From Pedobacter heparinus DSM 2366 (GTDB lineage: Bacteria; Bacteroidota; Bacteroidia; Sphingobacteriales; Sphingobacteriaceae), in assembly GCF_000023825.1 (NCBI RefSeq), contig NC_013061.1:4898001-4962000 (forward strand): 64,000 nucleotides of DNA, written 5' to 3'. A program made the translations under genes and the position numbers. This document shows positions 1 to 7,013 of the stretch, piece after piece. Under the pieces are notes generated by a model. It saw only the letters and a list, made by a program, of their open reading frames with translations. It made no database searches and had not been told where the DNA came from. Numbering within the stretch: the first letter of the stretch is position 1; the number at the start of each line of letters is the position of its first letter.

Positions 1-549
1 ATTCCCGATATTTTTAACAGCATTGAAGATTATGACAATTATGTAAAGCTGCTGATCAAGACCAACAGCATTGACAATGCCAAAAAAATCTGGTGGGACA
101 TCAGGGTGCATCCTTTTTTTGAAACCATAGAATTCAGGATCTGTGATTGCCCCATGCTGATCGATGAAACCATGGCCTTTGTTGCCTTGTTTCAGTCCTT
201 GTGCGCAAAACTGTACAAGCTGCGCCTGCAAAACATGAAGTTCATCAGCTATTCCAGGGCACTGATCAATGAGAATAAATGGCGGGCCGCACGTTATGGA
301 ATTGATGGTAACCTGATTGATTTTGGGAAAGAAATGGAGGTAAACTGTCGCAACCTGGTACTGGAGCTACTGGATTTTGTGGACGATGTAGTGGACGACC
401 TGGGTTGCCGCAGGGAGATCAATTATGTAAGCCAGATACTGGCCAACGGAACTGGTGCCGACAGGCAATTGGCTGTTTACGAACAATTTGGTAACTTTGA
501 GGCAGTGGTAGATTACATTACCACGCAAACTTTAATTGGGGCTAAATAG
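1..549 (+). CDS. Carboxylate-amine ligase, GCS2/YbdK family (5' end outside window)
   Basis: The frame is open from base 1 and ends at a TAG; 182 residues, the C-terminal part of a protein usually near 370 residues, are visible. The segment HPFFETIEFRICD (about visible residues 37-49) matches the conserved T-x-E-x-R-x-x-D core of the glutamate-cysteine ligase type 2 (GCS2/YbdK) family, which joins a carboxylate to an amine through an acyl phosphate made from ATP. The real substrate is unknown; YbdK itself has only weak gamma-glutamylcysteine ligase activity. The next gene starts 3 bases after the stop, so it is the first visible member of a three-gene operon with an amidotransferase and an ATP-grasp-like protein, which argues for synthesis of an amide- or peptide-bonded metabolite. 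Confidence 0.85.
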   Translation: MPDIFNSIEDYDNYVKLLIKTNSIDNAKKIWWDIRVHPFFETIEFRICDCPMLIDETMAFVALFQSLCAKLYKLRLQNMKFISYSRALINENKWRAARYGIDGNLIDFGKEMEVNCRNLVLELLDFVDDVVDDLGCRREINYVSQILANGTGADRQLAVYEQFGNFEAVVDYITTQTLIGAK

Positions 550-552
550 CGA

Positions 553-1383
553 ATGGGGGATAGAAATAAGGTTAATGTGGCCGTTATTGACATTAATAAC
601 GGTTTTAGCAACCAGGGTATGCGCGGGATACAAGAGATCCTGACACGCTACAGGGAGGAGATCGGCGTGGATTTGCACTTCGAGGTGTTCGATTTAAGGC
701 AAAAAGGGGAGATACCAGGCATGGATTATGACATTTATATCTCCAGCGGAGGCCCGGGCAGTCCGTACGACGGAGAAGGCCGGCAATGGGAAAACGACTT
801 CTTTGCACTGCTGGATAACATTGAAGCTTTTAATGCGCAACAGGAACTTAGCAAGAAACATGTTTTTTTAATCTGCCATTCTTTTCAGATGGCCTGCCGG
901 AAATTTGGTGTCGGCCAGGTGACCAGCAGGCGCTCAACAGCCTTTGGCATCTTTCCGGTGTTCTTAACGGAAGCGGGTGAAGATGATGTGATATTTAATG
1001 GTTTACCGAATCCTTTTTATACGGTAGACAGCCGGGACTGGCAGGTAACCAACCCCGATGATGCGCCCTTCGCCATTTCCGAAGCAAAAGTACTGGCACT
1101 GGAAAAAGAACGCCCGCATGTCGACCTGGACCGATGTGTCATGGCCATCCGCTTTACGAATGAGATTATAGGTACCCAGTTTCATCCGGAGGCCGACCCC
1201 TTTGGCATGAAGTTGTACCTGCTGCAGGAAGATAAAAAAATGGCCATCATTGCCAGTCATGGTAAAGAAAAATACCTGGACATGCTGAACAGCCTGGAAG
1301 ATCCGGCACGGATCCAGCTGACCCAACGCATGGTATTACCTAATTTTTTAAACCGGGCAATTAACGCTTTACAGGAGGCCTGA
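553..1383 (+). CDS. Class I glutamine amidotransferase-like protein
   Basis: 276 residues. A class I glutamine amidotransferase fold is indicated by an SGGPGSP oxyanion-type loop (residues 65-71), a nucleophile Cys108 in LICHSFQ, and His211 and Glu213 in TQFHPEAD, which together form the usual Cys-His-Glu triad. The nucleophile elbow (ICHSF) departs from the usual G-x-C-x-G. The family hydrolyses glutamine and passes ammonia to a partner synthetase, or cleaves gamma-glutamyl bonds in other branches. The gene lies 3 bases after a carboxylate-amine ligase and 1 base before an ATP-grasp-like gene, so one of these is the likely partner. The reaction is inferred; the family assignment is firm. Confidence 0.85.
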   Translation: MGDRNKVNVAVIDINNGFSNQGMRGIQEILTRYREEIGVDLHFEVFDLRQKGEIPGMDYDIYISSGGPGSPYDGEGRQWENDFFALLDNIEAFNAQQELSKKHVFLICHSFQMACRKFGVGQVTSRRSTAFGIFPVFLTEAGEDDVIFNGLPNPFYTVDSRDWQVTNPDDAPFAISEAKVLALEKERPHVDLDRCVMAIRFTNEIIGTQFHPEADPFGMKLYLLQEDKKMAIIASHGKEKYLDMLNSLEDPARIQLTQRMVLPNFLNRAINALQEA

Positions 1384-1384
1384 C

Positions 1385-2572
1385 ATGATTGAAAGGTACA
1401 GGAAAGCTTTTAACGCCGCCTTTTCGGCCAAAAAATATGAGGAACTGATCTGCTCGCTGCAAAAAGGTTTTACAGAAATTCCATTCAGGATTGCCGAAAC
1501 ACCGGTATTTATCCCTAAAGATTTAAAGGATAAACTAATTGCTGCAGGCGAAGAAATCATTGCACTGATCAAACATCCGGATTTTAAATCGCTTACTGCA
1601 GCAGCCATTCCCGCAGAATGGCACATACCCGGCGAGAACGATCATCCCCATTTTCTGACCTTCGACTTTGGCATTTGCAAAGATGAACTGGGCAACCTGG
1701 TACCCAAACTGATTGAAATGCAGGGCTTCCCTTCTTTGTATGGTTTCCAGCCCCTGCTGGGCAGGACGTACAAAAAAGCATTTGACCTGCCCGACAATTT
1801 GAGCCCTTACTTTGAAGGTTTAAATGAGGCTACCTATGTTGCGTTGCTGAAAAAAGTGATACTTGGGCCCCACCAGCCGCATGAAGTGGCCCTGATGGAT
1901 ATAGCTGCCCCGGAGCAAAAAACACTGATCGACTTTTTAATTACAGAGAAACTACTGGGTATAAAAATATTGAGCCTGACCGATATCTTTAAAAAGGACC
2001 GGAACCTGTACTACAGCGAAAACGGCCAGGACATCCAATTGAAAAGAATATACAACCGGCTTATTTTTGATGAAATTGCCGGCCAGACGGAATTGTTTAA
2101 CAAGAGTTTTGACCCCCGGGAGGTCCTGGATATTGAATGGATCACTCATCCGAACTGGTTTTACAGGATCAGCAAATATACCCTGCCTTTCCTGAAAAGC
2201 GACTTTGTGCCCGAAACCTGGTTCTTGAGCCAGCTGGGCAGTATCCCGGCAGATCTGGAAAATTACGTACTGAAACCTTTGTTTTCTTTTGCCGGCATGG
2301 GGGTTATGATTGAGGTTAGGGAGGAGGACATTAAGGCCATTAAAGACCCGGAGAACTGGATATTGCAGCGAAAGGTGGTTTATGCATCAGTGCTGCAGGC
2401 ACCGGATGCAGGTGTAAAGGTCGAAATCAGGTTGATGTATTTATGGGCCGACGGCGAAGAACCGCAGCTCTGCATTACGCTGGCCAGGCTAAGCCGCGGC
2501 AAAATGATCGGTGTAAGGTATAATCAAGATTTTGACTGGGTTGGTGGCAGCATTGGCCTTATGGACCAGTAA
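1385..2572 (+). CDS. ATP-grasp-like protein, unknown ligase
   Basis: 395 residues with no recognised name. The C-terminal third has ATP-grasp features: a candidate phosphate/ATP lysine, Lys298, in VLKPLFSFAGMGV with a glycine-containing loop (301-307), a hinge-like WILQRKV (325-331), an E-x-R strand (VEIRL, 346-350), and RYNQDFDWVGG (378-388), which recalls the end of glutathionylspermidine synthetase-like ATP-grasp proteins. The N-terminal 200 residues look like a pre-ATP-grasp region and contain LIEMQGFPSLYGFQPL. The start lies 1 base after the amidotransferase stop, so the genes are probably translationally coupled. A ligase that uses the product of the two upstream enzymes is the best guess. 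No close characterised relative is known to me. Confidence 0.6.
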   Translation: MIERYRKAFNAAFSAKKYEELICSLQKGFTEIPFRIAETPVFIPKDLKDKLIAAGEEIIALIKHPDFKSLTAAAIPAEWHIPGENDHPHFLTFDFGICKDELGNLVPKLIEMQGFPSLYGFQPLLGRTYKKAFDLPDNLSPYFEGLNEATYVALLKKVILGPHQPHEVALMDIAAPEQKTLIDFLITEKLLGIKILSLTDIFKKDRNLYYSENGQDIQLKRIYNRLIFDEIAGQTELFNKSFDPREVLDIEWITHPNWFYRISKYTLPFLKSDFVPETWFLSQLGSIPADLENYVLKPLFSFAGMGVMIEVREEDIKAIKDPENWILQRKVVYASVLQAPDAGVKVEIRLMYLWADGEEPQLCITLARLSRGKMIGVRYNQDFDWVGGSIGLMDQ

Positions 2573-2585
2573 ATTTACATTTAAC

Positions 2586-2618
2586 AGACCCCCTTTATGG
2601 CGGGTCTTATTATTTTTG
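2586..2618 (+). terminator. Intrinsic terminator of the amide-ligase cluster
   Basis: A hairpin with AGACCC (2586-2591) and GGGTCT (2602-2607) arms, one internal C/C mismatch, two further C-G pairs and a TTTAT loop is followed by TATTATTTTT. It lies 13 bases after the ATP-grasp-like stop and closes the three-gene cluster. Confidence 0.75.
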
Positions 2619-2622
2619 TGTT

Positions 2623-2784
2623 ATGGATATTCAGACCATTTTAGTCGCCTTACTTTTTGCTGCCGCCCTGTTTTATGTAGGCCGCATCATTTATCGTGCG
2701 GTTAGCTCCAAAAGCGGAGGTTGTGCTTCCAATTGTGGAAAGTGCGGTGTAGATTTCTCCAATATAGAACCCAATAAGAAATAG
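2623..2784 (+). CDS. FeoB-associated-type Cys-rich small membrane protein
   Basis: A 53-residue protein read from ATG at 2623 to TAG at 2782. One hydrophobic helix (about residues 4-23, ILVALLFAAALFYVGRIIY) is followed by a short Cys-rich tail, GGCASNCGKCG (32-42), with three cysteines. This layout is that of the small FeoB-associated Cys-rich membrane protein family, which in other genomes lies beside the ferrous iron transporter FeoB. No feoB gene is in this window, so a role in iron handling is only inferred. It lies between a terminator and the Crp/Fnr gene, 15 bases before the latter, so the two could share a transcript. Confidence 0.7.
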   Translation: MDIQTILVALLFAAALFYVGRIIYRAVSSKSGGCASNCGKCGVDFSNIEPNKK

Positions 2785-2799
2785 AATCATCTATAAGCT

Positions 2800-3390
2800 A
2801 TGCTGGAGCAATTTAAAACCTATTTACAAAACAAGGTAGCCCTTACAGACGAGCAGTTTACGCTCATTTCCGGCAAACTTAAAATAAAGAATTTTGAGCG
2901 CAATGAAATGATCCTGATGAAGGGTGAGGTTTCTACTCATGGATATTTTGTGATGAGTGGCCTGTTGCGCAGCTATTCTATAGACAGCAAGGGCAAAACA
3001 CACATCATCCAGTTTGCACCCGAACAATGGTGGCTGTCTGACCGCAATGGCATGTTGTTTAATGAGGCTTCCGACTTTTTTATTGATGCCATTGAACATA
3101 CCCAGGCAGTGGTGATCCCTAAAGATTATATCAACGAAGCAGCAAAAATTGTTCCCTGTATGCACGATCTGAACCATACCATACTGAACAATTCGATCAG
3201 GTTTATGCAGAAACGGATCAATATGCTGTTGAGTGCTACAGCCGAAGAACGTTACCTGAATTTTATAAAACTCTATCCTAACCTCACCCTAAGGGTACCA
3301 CAATGGATGATTGCCTCTTATCTGGGCATCACTCCGGAGTCGCTGAGCAGGGTACGTAAAGACCTGGCACATAAACATTTCAAAGCTTAA
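2800..3390 (+). CDS. Crp/Fnr family transcriptional regulator
   Basis: 196 residues. An N-terminal cyclic-nucleotide-binding-like beta-barrel (about 15-115; note MILMKGEVSTHGYFVMSGLLR) is joined by a long helix to a C-terminal winged helix whose recognition region reads WMIASYLGITPESLSRVRKDL (about 168-188). No cysteine cluster of the Fnr type is visible, and the residues that bind cAMP in Crp are not obviously conserved, so the ligand is unknown. It precedes yceI and pirin genes in the same direction; the three often occur together in Bacteroidota, so it may control them. The ATG at 2800 gives a complete N-terminus. Confidence 0.9.
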   Translation: MLEQFKTYLQNKVALTDEQFTLISGKLKIKNFERNEMILMKGEVSTHGYFVMSGLLRSYSIDSKGKTHIIQFAPEQWWLSDRNGMLFNEASDFFIDAIEHTQAVVIPKDYINEAAKIVPCMHDLNHTILNNSIRFMQKRINMLLSATAEERYLNFIKLYPNLTLRVPQWMIASYLGITPESLSRVRKDLAHKHFKA

Positions 3391-3433
3391 CATTTTCTTA
3401 TCATACATCAATGTCCAGCTAAACATATCACCG

Positions 3434-3441
3434 TAATTTTG
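3434..3441 (+). promoter_or_regulatory. Candidate -7 box for yceI
   Basis: TAATTTTG fits the Bacteroidota -7 consensus TAnnTTTG and lies 39 bases before the chosen yceI ATG. No clear TTTG or TTG is found at the -33 position, so the call is tentative. It still argues against the in-frame GTG at 3441 as a start, because that codon would lie inside the promoter. Confidence 0.4.
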
Positions 3442-3479
3442 TGTTGTTAATTAAAAGAAAAACTAAAAACAACAATATT

Positions 3480-4010
3480 ATGGCAACTACAACCTGGACA
3501 TTAGATCCTACACACAGTGAACTGCAGTTTAAAGTAAAACACCTGATGATCACTACCGTAACCGGTAGCCTGAATGTACTGACTGCATCATTAACTTCAG
3601 AATCTGACGATTTTGAAAATGCACAGGTAAAATTTGAGGCAGATACGGCTTCTATAGATACGGGAAATAATGACCGCGACAACCACCTGAAAAGTGGAGA
3701 TTTCTTTAATGCAGATGAATTTCCCAAAGTATCCTTTGTATCAACTTCTTTCACTAAAGATGGGGGTGATTACACTTTAAAAGGCGATTTAACGATTAAA
3801 GATGTAACAAAACCTGTAAAACTGGCTGTTGAATTTGGTGGTATCGCCACCGATCCATGGGGCAATACCAAAGCTGGATTTACCATCAGTGGAAAAATCA
3901 ACAGAACAGATTTCGGTTTAAACTGGAATGCGGCATTAGAAACCGGTGGGGTAATGGTAAGTGAAGAAGTTAAAATTTTAGGCGAACTGCAGTTTGTAAA
4001 ACAAGCCTGA
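3480..4010 (+). CDS. YceI family lipid-binding protein
   Basis: 176 residues. The protein begins MATTTWTLDPTHSELQFKVKH, the typical first strands of the YceI beta-barrel, and contains the family segments DNHLKSGDFFNADEFPKVSF (about 66-85) and GDLTIKDVTKPVKL. YceI-like lipocalin-fold proteins bind isoprenoid or fatty chains. Many are periplasmic, but no signal peptide is visible here, so this copy is probably cytoplasmic. The in-frame GTG 39 bases upstream was not used because it lies in a candidate -7 box. The pirin gene follows 48 bases later, and a Crp/Fnr regulator precedes it. Confidence 0.9.
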   Translation: MATTTWTLDPTHSELQFKVKHLMITTVTGSLNVLTASLTSESDDFENAQVKFEADTASIDTGNNDRDNHLKSGDFFNADEFPKVSFVSTSFTKDGGDYTLKGDLTIKDVTKPVKLAVEFGGIATDPWGNTKAGFTISGKINRTDFGLNWNAALETGGVMVSEEVKILGELQFVKQA

Positions 4011-4058
4011 TCATAAAAGACAATACAGCATCCTTCGTAAAACAGAAAGGAGACAAAG

Positions 4059-4931
4059 ATGGAAGCAAATAGTAAAGGGGTAGCCGGTGTTTTAAATGCA
4101 CCAGCACCTCACATGGTTGGTGATGGGTTCAGGGTACACAACTTTTTTCCCAGTGGTTACAAGCTAAAAATGAGCCCGTTTTTTCTGCTCGATTACAATG
4201 CTAAAATCGCATTTTCGGCCAGAAATGAACCCAGAGGGGTTGGTGTGCATCCACACAGGGGCTTTGAAACGGTTACCATAGCTTATCATGGCGCCGTGGC
4301 CCATCACGACAGTGCGGGCAACAGCGGTGTGATTTATCCGGGCGATGTGCAATGGATGAGTGCTGCGGGAGGAATACTGCACAAAGAGTATCATGAGGCA
4401 GCGTACAGTAAAAAGGGGGGCGATTTTCAGATGGTGCAGTTGTGGGTTAACCTGCCTGCAAAGGATAAAATGAGCAAGCCCAAATATCAGGGTATTCAAC
4501 ACCAGGATATTGCCAAATATCAATTGCCTGCAGCAGCAGGGGAAATTGAAGTTATCGCGGGTGAATATAAAGGAGTGAAAGGCTCTGCCAGTACATTTTC
4601 GCCAATGCATGTATTTAATGCCAGACTGAATAAGGACGGCAAGGCCAAATTTGATTTCCCGGCCAGCTATAATACCGGTTTTGTGGTTATTGAAGGCAGT
4701 ATTAAGGTTAACAACGCAGAAACAGCCCATGCCGATCAGTTTGTACATTTTAAAAATGAGGGGACAAGTATAGAAGTTGAGGCTTTGGAAAACAGTGTGG
4801 TCCTGATATTGAGTGGTGAGCCCATCAATGAACCTATTGCCCAGTATGGTCCTTTTCTGATGAATACTGCCGAGGAAATCCAGCAGGCAATCAGTGATTA
4901 TAATCAGGGGAAGTTTGGGTATTTAGAATAA
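4059..4931 (+). CDS. Pirin family protein
   Basis: 290 residues with the pirin bicupin layout. The N-terminal cupin holds the metal-site segment VHPHRGFETV (about 63-72) and, further on, GGILHKEYHE (about 106-115), giving the usual His-His-His-Glu ligand set. The C-terminal cupin is more diverged. Bacterial pirins bind Fe or other metals; some have quercetinase activity and others interact with metabolic enzymes. The start is preceded by AAAGGAG, an unusually good Shine-Dalgarno sequence for this phylum. The gene follows yceI in the same direction and converges on ispF. The family call is firm; the reaction is not known. Confidence 0.92.
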   Translation: MEANSKGVAGVLNAPAPHMVGDGFRVHNFFPSGYKLKMSPFFLLDYNAKIAFSARNEPRGVGVHPHRGFETVTIAYHGAVAHHDSAGNSGVIYPGDVQWMSAAGGILHKEYHEAAYSKKGGDFQMVQLWVNLPAKDKMSKPKYQGIQHQDIAKYQLPAAAGEIEVIAGEYKGVKGSASTFSPMHVFNARLNKDGKAKFDFPASYNTGFVVIEGSIKVNNAETAHADQFVHFKNEGTSIEVEALENSVVLILSGEPINEPIAQYGPFLMNTAEEIQQAISDYNQGKFGYLE

Positions 4932-4935
4932 TAGG

Positions 4936-5025
4936 GGAAAATTGCCGTTCTCTTCGAAGGCTGGAAAAAGTTGCGCTGAAGAAGCGCAAATTATTCCTAT
5001 GCCTTTTCTGAGAAGGTAATTTTCC
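4936..5025. repeat. 90-base co-centred imperfect inverted repeat between pirin and ispF
   Basis: The outer arms GGAAAATT (4936-4943) and AATTTTCC (5018-5025) pair, followed inward by CC(G)TTCTC / GAGAAGG, AGGC / GCCT and GGAA / TTCC-type pairings, ending in a central hairpin TTGCGC (4971-4976) / GCGCAA (4984-4989). The outer and inner arms share a centre at about 4980, so this is one long hairpin with mismatches and not chance overlap. It begins 4 bases after the pirin stop. It could act as a two-way terminator for convergent transcripts, or be a REP- or MITE-like element. No target-site duplication is seen. Confidence 0.65.
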
Positions 5026-5037
5026 TTTTAACTGAAT

Positions 5038-5069
5038 GCATAGGCAAGACGCATACTTAGCATCCTGCC
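5038..5069. repeat. Second inverted repeat flanking the long hairpin
   Basis: GGCA (5043-5046) and TGCC (5066-5069) open an imperfect stem (GGCAAGACGC against GCATCCTGCC). The overlapping GCATAGG (5038-5044) is also the exact reverse complement of CCTATGC (4996-5002) in the neighbouring long hairpin, so alternative foldings are possible. It ends 12 bases from the ispF stop. Confidence 0.4.
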
Positions 5070-5081
5070 AAGCGAACAAAA

Positions 5082-5561
5082 TTATCTTTTTTCAATCAAA
5101 CACACTGCATACGCCACAACCCCCTCTTCCCGGCCAATAAAGCCCATTTGCTCATTGGTAGTCGCTTTGATGGAAATATCTTCTACAGATATACCCGCGG
5201 CTTCAGCAATATTTTGTTGCATAGCAGGAATGTGCGGATTGATTTTAGGCGCTTCAATACACAGCATCGCGTCTATATTGCCAATCCCATAACCTTTTTC
5301 ATGTAACAATTTTACCGTTTCCTGTAACAGGATCAGGCTGCTGATCCCTTTCCAGCGGGGATCTGTATTTTTAAAATGAAAACCGATATCCCTTAAATTG
5401 GCTGCCCCCAGTAAAGCATCGCATATAGCATGCAGAAGCACATCGGCATCCGAATGTCCATAAGCCCCGCTATGATGTTCCAGGTTGACCCCTCCTATGA
5501 TGAACGGATGATTTTCTTTCAACTGGTGTACATCAAACCCGAAACCTACTTTAATCTTCAT
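5082..5561 (-). CDS. ispF: 2-C-methyl-D-erythritol 2,4-cyclodiphosphate synthase
   Basis: 159 residues, the normal length. IspF cyclises CDP-methylerythritol 2-phosphate, releasing CMP, in the non-mevalonate (MEP) isoprenoid pathway in the cytoplasm. The metal ligands Asp10 and His12 (GFDVH) and His44 (DADVLLHA) are present, as is the ATTNEQMGFIGREEG region near the C-terminus that binds the cytidine. It lies 58 bases downstream of porV on the same strand, so the two may share a transcript. It converges on the pirin gene across a long hairpin. Confidence 0.96.
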   Translation of the reverse strand: MKIKVGFGFDVHQLKENHPFIIGGVNLEHHSGAYGHSDADVLLHAICDALLGAANLRDIGFHFKNTDPRWKGISSLILLQETVKLLHEKGYGIGNIDAMLCIEAPKINPHIPAMQQNIAEAAGISVEDISIKATTNEQMGFIGREEGVVAYAVCLIEKR

Positions 5562-5619
5562 GATCCTGTTATTATTCTATTGTTATTATTTTGCATTACG
5601 ATTGCCTTGCACCGCCTGT

Positions 5620-6798
5620 TTAATTTTGAGTGCTGCCAAAGTTAAACAGTAAGGTAAACCTTAGGGTATTGGCCAATGGGTTCTTATCTGCATTGGCAAG
5701 CAGATAGGCAATATCCATATTAAACACATTATATTTTAACCCAGCGCCAAGAGTTGCGTAACGTCTGTTGCCTTTTTTCGGGTTTTCATAAAAATATCCG
5801 GCCCTTAAAGCAAACTGCTGGTTATACCAGTATTCCATTCCGGCAGCAATGTTTATTTCTTTCAGCTCTTCACTAAAACCGCCCGGCGCATCAGCAAATG
5901 AACCAAAGATACCGGCAGGGACGGAGCGGTCGGGGTCTTTACCCGAAATGATCTTCCCGTTGGCATCATAAACCGGCTGTGTAGGTACCATCAGCTTGTT
6001 AAAATCCAGGGCAAAAGTAAACTGGTTATAATCATCGATCAGAAAAGTGGAGGCCCCGCCTATTTTCATGTTTGCAGGCAAAAAAGACTTGGGGCCGCTA
6101 TCGGAATAACTGACCTTGGTGCCAATATTTGAAAGGTTAAGACCGGCCGAAAGGATGGCATCTGTTCCTAAAAATACAGTAGGTTTTTTAAAGTAAGCGG
6201 ATACATCGACTGCTATACCAGAGGCAGCATGCGTTTGCTGACCGGCCGAAAACTGCCCCGAACTAAGGTTCGAATAAATATACCTTAAGGAAGTACCCAA
6301 TGAAAAAGATTCGCCCATGCGCCTGGCATAAGTCACATCAAAAGCCAGTTCATTAGGTGTATATACACCCAGATTGTTCTGGTTGATATCCGTCAGCTGG
6401 ATCTCGCCGAGATTAAAATAGCGCAGGGAGCTGCCAATAGTGGTCCGTTCATCTGGCTTATAGAAACCAGCCAGGTAAGTCAGACTGATGTCTGGGACCA
6501 GGCTTTTTAACCAGGGACTGTACGAAACAGAGAAGCCGTATTTTTTATCTAAAAAAGCAAGTTTGGAAGGGTTGATGCCACTGGCATTTGCATCAGGCTG
6601 TACCGCTACGCCTGCATCGCCCATGCTTCCGGCACGGGCATCTGGTGTGATGAGCAAAAAAGGAACAGCAGTGATGATGTTATTGATTTCGCTGCCATTG
6701 GGCTGCGTACCAGGCTCCACAACCTGCGCAAATCCCTCATTGCAAACTGCAAATAAGAAGGAGATTAAAGCAGTTTTAACAAGGCATTTCAAATTCAT
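5620..6798 (-). CDS. porV: Type IX secretion outer membrane protein PorV (LptO)
   Basis: 392 residues. A signal peptide (about residues 1-24, ending in GFAQ) is followed by a beta-barrel protein with the PorV hallmarks PFLLITPDARAGSMGDAGVA (about 46-65) and NASGINPSKLAFL, and a C-terminal strand ending in phenylalanine-rich LLFNFG. PorV is a FadL-like barrel that binds secreted proteins at the SprA/Sov translocon and delivers them to the sortase PorU for signal cleavage and attachment. It is divergent from gldJ, a usual arrangement in gliding and T9SS-bearing Bacteroidota, and ispF follows it. Assignment to PorV over the related PorP/PorQ rests on the N-terminal motif. Confidence 0.9.
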   Translation of the reverse strand: MNLKCLVKTALISFLFAVCNEGFAQVVEPGTQPNGSEINNIITAVPFLLITPDARAGSMGDAGVAVQPDANASGINPSKLAFLDKKYGFSVSYSPWLKSLVPDISLTYLAGFYKPDERTTIGSSLRYFNLGEIQLTDINQNNLGVYTPNELAFDVTYARRMGESFSLGTSLRYIYSNLSSGQFSAGQQTHAASGIAVDVSAYFKKPTVFLGTDAILSAGLNLSNIGTKVSYSDSGPKSFLPANMKIGGASTFLIDDYNQFTFALDFNKLMVPTQPVYDANGKIISGKDPDRSVPAGIFGSFADAPGGFSEELKEINIAAGMEYWYNQQFALRAGYFYENPKKGNRRYATLGAGLKYNVFNMDIAYLLANADKNPLANTLRFTLLFNFGSTQN

Positions 6799-6830
6799 CC
6801 GCTGTGCTATAATTTAAACAATTATTCTCC

Positions 6831-6861
6831 GCAAGTTAACATAGTGTTTCTTAATTTCAAA
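6831..6861 (-). promoter_or_regulatory. Candidate porV promoter
   Basis: On the - strand, TTTG (6858-6861) is separated by 19 bases from TAACTTGC (6831-6838), a near match to TAnnTTTG. It lies 33 bases before the porV start. The spacing is ideal but the -7 box is imperfect. Confidence 0.4.
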
Positions 6862-7013
6862 GTATTGCCGATCCAATTATCGCTATTGTGGAGTTCATTA
6901 ACGATACAATATGCTACCTTATTTTAAATTATTTGTGATGTTCTTGTTGCATAAACCATTTTTTGTGTAATTTTAACTCTTAGTAGAAAAAGAACGCAAT
7001 ATATCATTCCCAT

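Noticed and set aside
2611..2618. TATTTTTG as a promoter of the small Cys-rich gene
   Set aside because: It is the T-run of the terminator, would start transcription at the ATG itself and has no -33 box.
3441..3479. In-frame GTG start for yceI
   Set aside because: It overlaps the candidate -7 box and adds a basic leader not seen in YceI proteins.
4891..5079. 62-residue - strand reading frame
   Set aside because: It lies almost wholly inside the long inverted repeat and overlaps the pirin gene end.
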